Below, piece after piece: positions 18,389 through 27,776 of a DNA stretch of 64,000 nucleotides. The stretch is from JBOGXA01 sp050694175. GTDB lineage: Bacteria > Actinomycetota > CADDZG01 > WHSQ01. Under the pieces are notes generated by a model. That model did not search any database. It saw only the letters and a list, made by a program, of their open reading frames with translations, and was not told the origin of the DNA. Location: assembly GCA_050694175.1 (NCBI GenBank), contig JBOGXA010000015.1:1-64000 (forward strand), given 5' to 3'. The translations under genes were made by a program, and so were the position numbers. Position 1 is the stretch's first letter; each line of letters begins with the position of its first letter.

Positions 18389-18627
18389 GAATTGGCCTCC
18401 CTTTCGTCGGATGCTCAGTCTCGGACGTTAGTTGACCATCAACAAGGCATTTCGAAGAGGTAATGATTGGAAGCTCGCGGGACGCTCGAGGCCGGCGCCT
18501 CGGCGCTCCGAGCGACAGCTTGCTTTGATCGGACAGCTTCGGAACACGCGATTGATGCAAGCTTCCAGGAGCCGGTCACGAGACGGAGGCCCGTCGGTCG
18601 TGCAGGAGTGGTTGCCCTAAGCCATGC

Positions 18628-19176
18628 TCAGTCCGACCGACCGGTCGGGAGCTCGTCGCGCAGGATCGACCAGATTTCGAGATCGTGATAGCGGCCCCTG
18701 TGGAACCAACAGCCCCGCATGCGCCCCTCGAGCGTGTACCCCGCTTTCGTGGCTACCCGGCGCGATGCTTCGTTGTCCGGATGAATGTTGAGCTGAAGGC
18801 GATTGATGCGGAGGCGCGCGAAGAGGAATTCCGTAAGGAGGCGTACCGCCTCTGTGGCGTAGCCCTTGCCGGCATGCTCTCGACCAAAGATCAGGTACGA
18901 GAGCTCAAATCCGACGAGATAGTGGGTAATGGGGAAGAACTCGATCTCGCCAACCATCTCTTCATCAGGAGTGACGATGAGCAGCATGCCTTCATCCTTG
19001 CCCCAGAACCCGTGCTCGCCGAAATCCCGGTGGAGCTTGGCTTCGGAGTGGAGCCCGATAGGGAAGAATGCTCCACGGTAGTCGAGGTTGTTCAATCTGG
19101 AATAGAGCTCCTCGAGATCCCGCTCTTGGACCGGTCGGAGTCGTATCGAATCGCTGTGAAGCACTATCGTCCCCAA
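18628..19176 (-). CDS. GNAT family N-acetyltransferase (RimJ/RimL type)
   Basis: 182 residues. The domain starts with IRLRPVQERDLEELY and holds the acetyl-CoA binding region around GREHAGKGYATEAVRLL (Q/R-x-x-G-x-G/A pattern) followed by NRLQLNIHPDNEASRRVATKAGY, which is typical of the RimJ/RimL and ribosomal-protein acetyltransferase group. The start is TTG 19176; GTG 19164 is an alternative. The acceptor, a protein N-terminus or a small amine, cannot be inferred. No neighbour suggests a pathway. Confidence 0.85.
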   Translation of the reverse strand: MGTIVLHSDSIRLRPVQERDLEELYSRLNNLDYRGAFFPIGLHSEAKLHRDFGEHGFWGKDEGMLLIVTPDEEMVGEIEFFPITHYLVGFELSYLIFGREHAGKGYATEAVRLLTEFLFARLRINRLQLNIHPDNEASRRVATKAGYTLEGRMRGCWFHRGRYHDLEIWSILRDELPTGRSD

Positions 19177-19445
19177 TAGTCGACGGGCGGGCGGTCCGCA
19201 CTCACGGAGTCAAGAGAAGCGCAGACAGCGAGATACTCCCACAAGCCCGACGATGAACACTCGTTCGTTGGTGCCTCCGAGCTGTGAGCAGGGTTTTGCA
19301 GAGTGGGCCATTTGCAGGGTGGTCTTAATGGAACAGTGCGCGAACCGTCCTGACGTGCTCCTGAACGCACGAATCATCTCAACGTGATGCGGGGCTTCGA
19401 GACGGCCCTTCAAGCCCGGATGGCTCAGCTCGCTTCTCGGCGGAG

Positions 19446-20645
19446 CTAACCGCGGCCGGGTGAGGCCGTGATCTCCTCTTCGCTTCGGAGCCGAACGCCG
19501 ACCTTGAGCGCGACGAGCGCCGCCAGCAGGATGCCGACGACCAGCACCGGGGCGCCCGTGAACGGGGCGGCCAGAACCAGCATGGCGGTTGCGGGCACAC
19601 TGAACATTGCGATCGGCGAGTGAGCGGCGCGGATGTACAACGCCCATAGGCTGAGCAGATAGACGGCCACCGGCACCCCGATCGCGGCGGCCGTTCCCCT
19701 GGAGCCCAGTTGGCTATGGCCCGCGACGCCCTCGATCGCCACGGCCAGACCCGCCCCCACCGCAGCAGCCGCTGCGAAGATCGGTAAGTGCATGTAGCTC
19801 CAAATGAAGGCCGTGCGGGTCGAAGAGAGGAGCTGTTCCTGAGGACGGTCGAAGTAGAGCCACCACATCGAGAACAGGATCAGCAGGCCACCGACGATGA
19901 TGGTGACCAGTTCGCTCGTGAGTCCGGCGTCGCTCGTGGCCGACTGGATCGCCAGCGAGGCCGCCAGGACCGACTCACCCAGCACGATGATCATGAACAA
20001 CCCGTAACGCTCGGAGATGTGCTCGCGGTGCCAGGTGGTCGGTGAGGCGGCCTCCGCCCAGACAGGCACCAGCATCTCCGTCGGGGCCAGCACGGCGAAG
20101 GCCGGCCACCACAAGTCGGGCACGGCGACAGCGACTATCCATCCAATCTGGCAGGCGGTCACGCCGATGGCGAAGCGATGAGCCGTCGTCCGTCGCAGTG
20201 AGTCCGCTCGCCCAACGCGGATCCATTGAGTCACCAGAGCGAGACGCATCACTACATATCCGAGCACGCCGATGCGGAAGTCGAGCTCGTCGAAGATCCG
20301 AGGGACTCCGGCGGCAAAGATGAGCGCTCCCGTCATCGTTACGAAGACGAAGATGCGGAAGACGACATCATCGCTGTCATAGGCAGACACGAACCACGTG
20401 AAATTCACCCACCCCCACCAGAGGGCGAAGAACAGCACCGAGTAGCGGAATATGGACGCGCCCACGATTCCGTCCGCGAGGGCGTGGTGTAGGCGCTCCG
20501 CTGCGAGCGCGACGGCGACGACGTACACGAGGTCAAAGAACAGCTCGAGTGGCGTAGCGGTGCGATGCTCGTCCTCAGGATCGCGCCCCGCCATTCGCAC
20601 GGCCAGGCGCAGGCGTCTGGCTCCCGGCAGGCTCTGCCGACTCAC
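19446..20645 (-). CDS. ltrA: Low temperature requirement protein A (LtrA) family membrane protein
   Basis: 399 residues with about ten membrane segments. The family hallmark TPLELFFDLVYVVAVA is at residues 32-47, and the GEREGLxMIIVLGESVLA-like region appears as YGLFMIIVLGESVLA. LtrA was named for a Listeria growth phenotype at low temperature; its molecular function is not known. The gene starts at GTG 20645, with ATG 20594 as an alternative, and stands alone. About 270 bases separate it from the GNAT gene without any supported feature. Confidence 0.88.
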   Translation of the reverse strand: MSRQSLPGARRLRLAVRMAGRDPEDEHRTATPLELFFDLVYVVAVALAAERLHHALADGIVGASIFRYSVLFFALWWGWVNFTWFVSAYDSDDVVFRIFVFVTMTGALIFAAGVPRIFDELDFRIGVLGYVVMRLALVTQWIRVGRADSLRRTTAHRFAIGVTACQIGWIVAVAVPDLWWPAFAVLAPTEMLVPVWAEAASPTTWHREHISERYGLFMIIVLGESVLAASLAIQSATSDAGLTSELVTIIVGGLLILFSMWWLYFDRPQEQLLSSTRTAFIWSYMHLPIFAAAAAVGAGLAVAIEGVAGHSQLGSRGTAAAIGVPVAVYLLSLWALYIRAAHSPIAMFSVPATAMLVLAAPFTGAPVLVVGILLAALVALKVGVRLRSEEEITASPGRG

Positions 20646-20857
20646 CTATCTCGACTCATTCCGCAAGTTGCTCCCATCCCCCAGACGCAAAGCCCGAGAC
20701 CCCGAGAAGGTCAATCTATCGAAGCGGGGGAATCCATTAACAACCCTCCAGTGCGTCTCTACTCTGAGTGTCACCTGCCGGACAGAGATCGAGGCAGTCA
20801 CCCGTCGTCACCGCCGATGAAGTCGGGCCCTGCGGAGGATTGCGATGTCAGGTTCGG

Positions 20858-20929
20858 TGGGCCGCCAGGGACTCGAACCCTGCCCGCCGGATTAAAAGTC
20901 CGGAGCTCTGCCAGATGAGCTAGCGGCCC
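20858..20929 (-). tRNA. tRNA-Lys (UUU)
   Basis: A complete cloverleaf on the minus strand: acceptor GGGCCGC with GCGGCCC, anticodon stem CCGGA/TCCGG around CTTTTAA (anticodon TTT), and T loop TTCGAGT. The 3' CCA is not encoded (the genome reads CCG there), unlike the tRNA-Glu in this window. Confidence 0.97.
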
Positions 20930-21034
20930 TCACGCCAGCCGTGAGCCTACCGGGAACAACTATTTGGACATCTGTTGGCGGCCGGCGACAACTCTGGTCC
21001 AGAGAGTGCCCTGGATGGCCCATCCGGGCCAGCC

Positions 21035-22588
21035 ATGAACCGACCCAAGCGCTCGCCATTCTCTCTCAAGTCCCCCCATTGGCCTACCGAAGATGACTCA
21101 GGACGACGCAAATCCGGCCCAAGGAGTGGACCGACCTTGCCCCTGTTCGTAGAGCCTTACTCGTACTCCGGCCGCCGCCGCCTGATCATGGCGACTGCCC
21201 TGCTGGGCGCTCCGTCGGCCCTCTTCCTGCTGCTGCGGATGCTCCCCGGACTGGATGTGCTGTTCATGTCCGTTAACTTCCACCTCTTGGTCGTCGGCGG
21301 CATTTCGGCGTGCGCCCTCGGCGTTGCGCTCCTCTCTGCTGGTGTCGCCGCGCGAGCGCGCGACGGCTCCCTGGTTTTCCTGGCGCTCGGTTGCCTGGGG
21401 CTGGGCGTGACGATGCTCGGGCACGGCCTGACAACTCCAGGGGTCGCCGGCATGCCCATGAACTTGTGGGTGGGGCGCCTGCCGGATCTCGCTGTTTGCC
21501 TGTTCGCACTGGGACTGGTGGCGGCGTTGTTCCGTCCGGAAAGCGCATCGTCGCAGTTCGTTGCAAGGCATTCGTTGTTGTTTGTCGCAGTGCCCGCGGT
21601 GGCGCTGACCGCGGGGTTGATTTTCATCGTCTCGAATCCAGAGGCGGGTCCCGGCTTGACCCCTCTACCCGGCGAGGAGCTGATTCTCAACATCATCGCG
21701 GGGGCCACGGGGGCCGTGCTGGTGGTCACCGGGATGGTCCACTGGCGGCGGTGGCGGCTCGGTAACGACCGCATCCAGCTTGCCCTTGCGTTCGCTTCGT
21801 GGATGGGTGTCCAAGCCGAAGTGTCCCTGCACTACGGCCGCTTCTGGCAGCTGTCGTGGTGGGACTACCACGCGGTGCTCCTGGTCGGTTTCGGCGCGGC
21901 GGTGTACGCGATCGTGGCGAGTTATTCGCGCCAGAGAGAGCAGCTTTCAGGCCTGGCGGGCACTTTCAAGAGCGACCCGCTGGCTCACATCGAGCGCGGA
22001 TACCCGGAGGTCCTCAAAGCGCTGGTAGCGGCCACCGAAGCAAAGGACTCATACACGAGAGGCCATTCGCGGCGGGTCACGGAGTTGTCGGTAAAACTGG
22101 GTCAACGACTGGGCCTGTCAGCGGACGCCCTGCGGAGGCTCGCGTGGGGTGCGGAGCTGCACGACATCGGCAAGATCGGCATCCCCGATTCGATCCTCAA
22201 CAAGGAAGGCCCGCTTTCTCCCGATGAGCGTAAACTGATTGAACAGCATCCCGTCGTTGGGTGGGAGATCGCGAGCCAGACGCGCTCGCTTGAGGAGATC
22301 CTCGACGTCATCCGCTCGCATCACGAACGAGTGGACGGACGCGGGTACCCAGATGGACTTGCCGGCGACGACATTCCGCTTGCCGCACGCGTCGTGGCGG
22401 TCATCGACGTCTGGGACGCAGTGACGTCGGACAGGTCCTACCGGCCGGCGTGGTCACTCGACAAGGCGCTCGACATCATGGTTGAAGGCCGCGGGACGCA
22501 GTTCGATTCCCGCTGTCTGGATACCTTTCTCGAGTACCTGGAAGAGCAGGGCGTGACGCGGCGGGCCGACGCCCACCGCGCCTTATAG
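21035..22588 (+). CDS. Polytopic membrane HD-GYP domain protein
   Basis: About 517 residues from ATG 21035; an upstream TTG at 20975 would add 20 residues and has no ribosome binding site. A soluble N-terminus is followed by about eight membrane segments (roughly residues 45-310), a possible sensory domain. The HD-GYP domain (about 330-510) has HSRRVTELS, AELHDIGKIGIPDSIL, SHHERVDGRGYPDGL and VIDVWDAVTSDRSYR, so all metal ligands and the GYP loop are present and cyclic di-GMP hydrolysis is expected. Its domain is closer to canonical than the one at 2955-4445, and the two share no architecture outside the HD-GYP part. Confidence 0.88.
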   Translation: MNRPKRSPFSLKSPHWPTEDDSGRRKSGPRSGPTLPLFVEPYSYSGRRRLIMATALLGAPSALFLLLRMLPGLDVLFMSVNFHLLVVGGISACALGVALLSAGVAARARDGSLVFLALGCLGLGVTMLGHGLTTPGVAGMPMNLWVGRLPDLAVCLFALGLVAALFRPESASSQFVARHSLLFVAVPAVALTAGLIFIVSNPEAGPGLTPLPGEELILNIIAGATGAVLVVTGMVHWRRWRLGNDRIQLALAFASWMGVQAEVSLHYGRFWQLSWWDYHAVLLVGFGAAVYAIVASYSRQREQLSGLAGTFKSDPLAHIERGYPEVLKALVAATEAKDSYTRGHSRRVTELSVKLGQRLGLSADALRRLAWGAELHDIGKIGIPDSILNKEGPLSPDERKLIEQHPVVGWEIASQTRSLEEILDVIRSHHERVDGRGYPDGLAGDDIPLAARVVAVIDVWDAVTSDRSYRPAWSLDKALDIMVEGRGTQFDSRCLDTFLEYLEEQGVTRRADAHRAL

Positions 22589-22604
22589 CCACACACTCTC
22601 TCGT

Positions 22605-25142
22605 CTACGGCGTCTTGAACGCGATCGTGGCTACGTCCGCCTCGACAAGGTCGCGCGCGAGATCGCGCACGAAAGAGTGTTCGTCGGCCGAGAGGCCCCG
22701 CCGATTTGCAATGGCGAACGAAATCCGACCGGGGGACCGCTGCACCGTGTAGTCGTCGGTGTAGCGGTCGACGATCGCGGTCGCTTCGCCGGCGTCACTC
22801 GGCCGCACGGACAGTCGGATCGCACTTGCATCTCGAAGCAGCTTCAATGTCGAGACTCTGGCGGCCGCCTCGTCGTCTGCCCTGACCGCCGCGCCGGCTC
22901 GAGGAGCGTGGGCGGGCACGGGATTCGGCCCAAGCACGGCGTTCCAGACGAGCTGCTGCGTTCCGTCCGTAAAGCCGCGGAAGTTCGGCTCGAACGAGAA
23001 CACAATCGATCGACCGAGCCCCACGGCCTCGTCGATGACGGCGGCCGTGTCGCCGAGCTCCTCCTCACCGTCGGCGAAGCCCGAAACGAACCAGTTCGGA
23101 CTGGCGGAGTTCGGGTACTTCACGACCACGTCGGCCGGATCTGCGGCCATCATCACCAGGTCGTACTCGTAGAAGGACCACGCTAGGGCTCCCACCGCTG
23201 CTGCGAGCGGGCTCGTCTGATCCACGTCCACGTGGAAGAGGCTGCCGGGCACGTCCGATGTGGGCTCGGCAAACTGGGCCGTGCTGATGCCGATCATCGA
23301 TGCCAGCGGGGCTCCACCGCGCCTCCACCCAATGTAGCGCCCGCCCGTGTTGACCCAGTCGACGATTGCCTGGCGACCCTGGGGGCCCAAATCGTCATAA
23401 GCAGTCTGGGCCTCGCCGTGGGGGACGATCAACACGTCGACGGTCGCGAGGCCTCCCGCGGCGATTTCGCTGGCGGTGATGTCTCGGTACGGAAGCTCCC
23501 ACTTCCTCTCGAACAGCCAGCGCAGCCACCCCGTCGACTCGATCGAAGACGTCGAGCTCGTCGAGATCTGGTACACAGCGACTGTGGGGACCTCGGCTGG
23601 TACTTCGGGTCCGTCGGGTTTGGCCATCCTCCTAACGCGCGTCGCATTGGGCTGCAGGTTCGCACCCGTGAAGCCACCCGAGAGGTTCATCAGAAGGGGA
23701 TTGCTCCACGCCGTGACGTCGTAGAAGTAGGGGAACGGCGTGTACGTGTCCTCGTTCAGCATTGCCTGGACCCAGTGCTTCTGCGCCTGGGCCATTGGCA
23801 CCCAGTACGTTCCCGGCGGAAGCGTTGTGGTCGCATTTGACTGCGCGTACTCGTGATAATTGGGGACGACGACCGGTCGGCTCAGGCGGTAGACCTTCAC
23901 GTCCATTCTGATGAGCCTCCGCACGAGCTCTTGGACCTCGTCGGCCTTGGTCGGATCCTCGTTGCGGATGAAGTAGTGGCGGACGCGCGTCTCCGGCACC
24001 TCGGTCTCGACCTCGTTGCCGGGGTTGATGATCTTGTTCGGCTCCAGCCTCCCGGCCACGCCCTGCTCGAACGCCTCGACCCACGCGTTGTGCCACCTTG
24101 TCAGGATCGATTTCCGGTGCCGGGCTCCCTGAGACAGCGAGATCCACTGCGTTACATACTGCTCGTACGTTCGCTGCTCGATCGGGTCTCCACTGCTCTT
24201 CTCGAAGGTCATCCCCGCGGAGATGAACCCGGTGCTCGGCACGGTGTCCCCGTAACCCATATAGAAGAGGTCGTAGATGTCGCGGTTGAAGTAGGGAATG
24301 CCCTGGCGCTCGAACTCGCGCGCCATGGCCGCGCCGTACGTGTTGTTGATCCAGTCGATCGATTCGTCCGTGATCTCGTGGTAGACGGGATCAGCGTTGG
24401 GCGGGAAGAAGTAGTCGTCGGCACCCATCTCGTGGGCATCTATGAAGAGCGGACCGGGGTATTTGCGAAGGAAGCGCACTTTTCCGTCGGTTTCGGGCTG
24501 AGTGCGCGCGAACCAGTCGCGGTTCATGTCGAAACCGTAGTGATTTCGCCGCGTGTCGGCTTCTCGCCCGTCCGGGTTCTGGACGGGGAGCAGCACAACG
24601 ATGGAGTTGTCGAGAATCCGTCTGGCGGCGCAGTCCTTGCGGTCGGCGAGGTCGTACAGGACAACGAGCGATGCATCCGTCCCGCTTTCTTCTCCTCCAT
24701 GAACATTGCTGGCAACCCAGAGGATCGCCGGGCTGCTCGCAACGATTCTTCGCGCTTGCCCGTTCGACAGATAAGGGTCGCGAAGGGCCTTTACGTCTTG
24801 CCTAATACGGCGCAGACCGTCGTCCGTGACGTTCTTCTTGTTCCCGATGATTGCGTATCGCAGCGGCCGCCCCTCTTGAGATGTTGCCAGCGTCCCGGTG
24901 ACGACTCGGTCGCTCGCGTCGTCCACCGCTTGCAGATACGCGTCGGACTGGGCGGTGGTGACCTCCTGGCTCCCGAGCTCGAACCCGAGCACCTCCTCTC
25001 CCGTCGGCACTTTGTTCATGTACCTGGGAGGCTCCGTAATGGGATGACAGTGATCTGCAGTCGCTCTCTGGATCGGCGAAAACATCGTGAGCAGCGATGC
25101 CACAAACGCGATTGTCAGCGACAGGGCGGTCTTGCGGCGCAT
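22605..25142 (-). CDS. Secreted M14 zinc carboxypeptidase with a C-terminal amidotransferase-like domain
   Basis: 845 residues; the ATG follows AAGGAGGGGG. A signal peptide (about 1-29) precedes the M14 domain: zinc ligands His 148 and Glu 151 in NVHGGEESG, His 237 in DAHEMG, the NPDGRE and MNRDWF substrate motifs and the catalytic Glu 314 in TFEKSSGD. The catalytic set is complete. Beyond about residue 500 there is an alpha/beta domain with VLIVPHGE, a QAIVDWVNTGGRYIGW stretch and further strands like the class I glutamine amidotransferase/ThuA fold, without an obvious catalytic Cys. It is expected to trim peptides outside the cell; the second domain may bind a ligand. Confidence 0.88.
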   Translation of the reverse strand: MRRKTALSLTIAFVASLLTMFSPIQRATADHCHPITEPPRYMNKVPTGEEVLGFELGSQEVTTAQSDAYLQAVDDASDRVVTGTLATSQEGRPLRYAIIGNKKNVTDDGLRRIRQDVKALRDPYLSNGQARRIVASSPAILWVASNVHGGEESGTDASLVVLYDLADRKDCAARRILDNSIVVLLPVQNPDGREADTRRNHYGFDMNRDWFARTQPETDGKVRFLRKYPGPLFIDAHEMGADDYFFPPNADPVYHEITDESIDWINNTYGAAMAREFERQGIPYFNRDIYDLFYMGYGDTVPSTGFISAGMTFEKSSGDPIEQRTYEQYVTQWISLSQGARHRKSILTRWHNAWVEAFEQGVAGRLEPNKIINPGNEVETEVPETRVRHYFIRNEDPTKADEVQELVRRLIRMDVKVYRLSRPVVVPNYHEYAQSNATTTLPPGTYWVPMAQAQKHWVQAMLNEDTYTPFPYFYDVTAWSNPLLMNLSGGFTGANLQPNATRVRRMAKPDGPEVPAEVPTVAVYQISTSSTSSIESTGWLRWLFERKWELPYRDITASEIAAGGLATVDVLIVPHGEAQTAYDDLGPQGRQAIVDWVNTGGRYIGWRRGGAPLASMIGISTAQFAEPTSDVPGSLFHVDVDQTSPLAAAVGALAWSFYEYDLVMMAADPADVVVKYPNSASPNWFVSGFADGEEELGDTAAVIDEAVGLGRSIVFSFEPNFRGFTDGTQQLVWNAVLGPNPVPAHAPRAGAAVRADDEAAARVSTLKLLRDASAIRLSVRPSDAGEATAIVDRYTDDYTVQRSPGRISFAIANRRGLSADEHSFVRDLARDLVEADVATIAFKTP

Positions 25143-25303
25143 TGCATCCCCCTCCTTTTCGGCCCGATATTGCTGGGCCCCTCGACGTCTCTGAGACTAG
25201 GACAGTCGAGGTTCGGGTGTCGAACGCGCTCGTGCGACGCGTGAGTGAGCATCTGAGCGGTCTATACGGGATCTGAGGGACACTCGGCCCCCTGCGGCGC
25301 GGG

Positions 25304-25993
25304 CTAGCGCTCCCGGGGACGCGGGACGAGCCGGTATCCGACGTTACGTATCGTCTCGATGAGCGCTTCGTGCTCGGCCCCCAGTTTCGCGCGCAGCCTC
25401 CGCACGTGGACGTCGACGGTCCGCGTACCTCCGTAATAGTCATAGCCCCATACCTCGCGGAGGAGCGTGTCCCGATCGCACACGCGACCCGGGCGCTGGG
25501 CGAGGAACTTCAAGAGCTCGAACTCCTTGTATGTAAGGTCGAGTGGACGGCCACGTACGTAAACCTGATAGTTGTCGGGGTTGACGATCAGATCGCCAAC
25601 TTTGATGGAGGTCGTGTCGTCGCCGTGTCCTGCGCGACGAGCGACAAGAGCGAGACGAGCCGAGATCTCCTGTGCTGAGGCGCTATCGAGCAAGAAGTCG
25701 TCGGCGCCCAACTCGAAGCGAAAGCGCGTGATGGTGCCATCTCCGACGATCACGACGATCGGAGGAAGACCGATCTCCCACGCCAGCGAGAGAGTTCGCG
25801 CCGCCTCCTCCGCAACGCCGATATCGGTGGTGGCGTCGATCAGGATCAGATCCGGGTGGATGGGTATCAGGTCCGACGGCCGTGTCGGCTTGAGCGGCAG
25901 CTGCCGCACGCGGTAGGGCGCCATCGGAAAATGCGGAAGCAAGTCCCGGACGTCTTCTACTTGATCCGATAGCAACAGCACCAGGAAGTGCAC
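25304..25993 (-). CDS. glnR: GlnR-like OmpR-family transcriptional regulator
   Basis: 229 residues from GTG 25993, three bases after the nadE stop, so nadE and this gene form an operon. The N-terminal receiver is atypical: Asp 53 (LILIDA) is present, but the usual acidic pair and the conserved Lys of beta-5 are missing (DDFLLDSAS instead of a KPF-type motif), as in actinobacterial GlnR, which works without phosphorylation. The C-terminal winged helix has LTYKEFELLKFLAQRPGRV and TVDVHVRRLRAKLG. The position beside nadE and glutamine synthetase, and the GlnR-type boxes at 27736 and 36904, support a nitrogen-assimilation role. It could instead be a related RegX3- or PhoP-like orphan regulator. 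Confidence 0.8.
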   Translation of the reverse strand: MHFLVLLLSDQVEDVRDLLPHFPMAPYRVRQLPLKPTRPSDLIPIHPDLILIDATTDIGVAEEAARTLSLAWEIGLPPIVVIVGDGTITRFRFELGADDFLLDSASAQEISARLALVARRAGHGDDTTSIKVGDLIVNPDNYQVYVRGRPLDLTYKEFELLKFLAQRPGRVCDRDTLLREVWGYDYYGGTRTVDVHVRRLRAKLGAEHEALIETIRNVGYRLVPRPRER

Positions 25994-25996
25994 AGG

Positions 25997-27712
25997 CTAG
26001 CGTTGGTCCTTTCCGACCGAGCGTTCGGGCAGTCCGGTCGCTCCTGCACCCCACCACCGATTGGTTATCGGCAGTCGCCGGTCCCTACCGAAGGCCTTAG
26101 TCGTTACCTTGGGCCCCGGCGGCGCTTGACGCCGCTTGTATTCGGCTCTATCGACCAGACGGATGACCTTCTCCACGATCGTCGCGTCGGCACCGACCGC
26201 GACGATGTCGGGGACTCCGGCGTCGTTTTCTATGTACGCCTCCAGGATCGGGTCGAGCACCTCGTAGGGAGGCAGCGAGTCCGAATCCCTTTGGCCCGGT
26301 CGCAACTCCGCAGATGGCGCCTTAGTGAGGATGCTGTCGGGGATCACCAAGGACTTCGTGTTGCGGTAGCGGGCAAGTTCGTAGACCTCGGTCTTAAAAA
26401 CGTCCTTTAACAACGCGAACCCGCCGGCCATATCCCCGTACAACGTTGCATACCCGCACGCCATCTCCGACTTGTTTCCGGTCGCCAACACGAGGTGACC
26501 GTATCTGTTGGAGATAGCCATCAGCAGGTTGCCGCGAATTCGCGCCTGCAAGTTTTCTTCCGCTACACCCATCTCGGCATGGCCAAACGTGTTTTCTAGC
26601 GCCTCGAGGTAGGCGCGGTAGGCGGGAGCGATCGCGATTTGCAGCATCTCGATGCCGAGGTTCGCTGCCAACTGCTTGGCATCGTCGACCGAATGCGATG
26701 TGGAGTATTCGGAAGGCATCGCTACACCAAGCACGCGGTCGGGACCGAGCGCGTCGACCGCGATAGCTGCCGTCAGACTCGAGTCGATTCCGCCCGACAG
26801 ACCCACTACGACCTGTGTGAATCCGTTCTTCTTCGCGTAGTCGCGGAGAGATAACCTGAGCGCCTCGTAGATCTCTTCTGCAGATCCAACAGGTTGCTCG
26901 AGCATGCGTCCTGCGCGTCCGCGCGGCTTCGGCAAACTCACCGATACACGACGAACTGATGGGTGTCGTGTGACTCCCGCATCACCGAGAGGGACATCGA
27001 CGGCTGCAACTCGTTCTTCGAACTGGGGGAAGCGGGCGGTGACGTCGCCGTGTGCGTCGAGAACCAGAGAACCTCCATCGAAGACGAGTTCGTCCTGGCC
27101 CCCCACCGCATTCACGTAAACGATCGACGCACGTGCCCGCTTCGCGCGGGCTGCCAGCATTGCCGTTCTCTCCGTGAGCTTGTTCTTGTGGAACGGCGAC
27201 GCGTTGATATTGATCACGACCTGCGCTCCCGCATCACCTTGAGACACGACCGGGCCCCGTGCGAACCACGCGTCCTCGCACACGCAGATTCCCACGATGC
27301 CGTCGGGCGTGTCGAGGAGGGTGTGCCCCCGGCCCGGCTTGAAGTAGCGGTGCTCGTCGAAGACTCCGTAGTTTGGCAACAAATGCTTGTGATAGACGGC
27401 CCGCACTTCGCCGGCCCAGCACATCGCTGCGGCGTTGTAGAGAGCGGCTCCACCAGTGTCGACGAACCCCGCGATCACGACCATTTCGCTCGACGCCTGA
27501 GCCAGCCTCTCGACGGCGGCCAGATTCGCATCCACGAACGACTTCTTAAGCAGCAGGTCCTCTGGAGGGTAGCCGGTGACTGCAAGCTCGGGCACGGCGA
27601 GGATCTGCGCACCGAGCGTTTCTGCGGCGGAGATGGCGTCGATGATCGTGGCCGTGTTGCCGTCGAGATCTCCGACGGTCGTGTTGATCTGGGCGAGTGC
27701 AATCCGCACCAT
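25997..27712 (-). CDS. nadE: Glutamine-dependent NAD+ synthetase
   Basis: 571 residues. It makes NAD+ from nicotinate adenine dinucleotide with ATP and glutamine. The N-terminal nitrilase-type glutaminase domain has Glu 42 (PELAVTGY), Lys 109 (YHKHLLPNYGVFDE) and Cys 145 (CVCEDAWF). The C-terminal synthetase domain carries the PP-loop SGGIDSS at 306-312 and a GNKSEMACGYATLYGDMAG stretch. Length and order match the shorter bacterial glutamine-dependent type. It heads the nadE-glnR transcript and diverges from the glutamine synthetase gene across 64 bases, so supply and use of glutamine are likely coregulated. Confidence 0.95.
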   Translation of the reverse strand: MVRIALAQINTTVGDLDGNTATIIDAISAAETLGAQILAVPELAVTGYPPEDLLLKKSFVDANLAAVERLAQASSEMVVIAGFVDTGGAALYNAAAMCWAGEVRAVYHKHLLPNYGVFDEHRYFKPGRGHTLLDTPDGIVGICVCEDAWFARGPVVSQGDAGAQVVININASPFHKNKLTERTAMLAARAKRARASIVYVNAVGGQDELVFDGGSLVLDAHGDVTARFPQFEERVAAVDVPLGDAGVTRHPSVRRVSVSLPKPRGRAGRMLEQPVGSAEEIYEALRLSLRDYAKKNGFTQVVVGLSGGIDSSLTAAIAVDALGPDRVLGVAMPSEYSTSHSVDDAKQLAANLGIEMLQIAIAPAYRAYLEALENTFGHAEMGVAEENLQARIRGNLLMAISNRYGHLVLATGNKSEMACGYATLYGDMAGGFALLKDVFKTEVYELARYRNTKSLVIPDSILTKAPSAELRPGQRDSDSLPPYEVLDPILEAYIENDAGVPDIVAVGADATIVEKVIRLVDRAEYKRRQAPPGPKVTTKAFGRDRRLPITNRWWGAGATGLPERSVGKDQR

Positions 27713-27735
27713 CGCCTCAGCCTATCTTCGCTCTT

Positions 27736-27751
27736 GAAACCTTTTCGAAAC
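27736..27751 (+). promoter_or_regulatory. Candidate GlnR box in the nadE/glnA divergent promoter
   Basis: GAAAC (27736-27740), six bases, GAAAC (27747-27751). The known actinobacterial GlnR box is built of a-site gTnAC and b-site GAAAC pentamers separated by six bases, and this pair has that spacing. It is centred between the nadE-glnR start and the glutamine synthetase start. Only two pentamers match, so the site could be weak. A TAGGCT (27762-27767) would be a plausible -10 for a leaderless glutamine synthetase mRNA. Confidence 0.5.
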
Positions 27752-27776
27752 ACCAAAGTCGTAGGCTGACGCCAAT

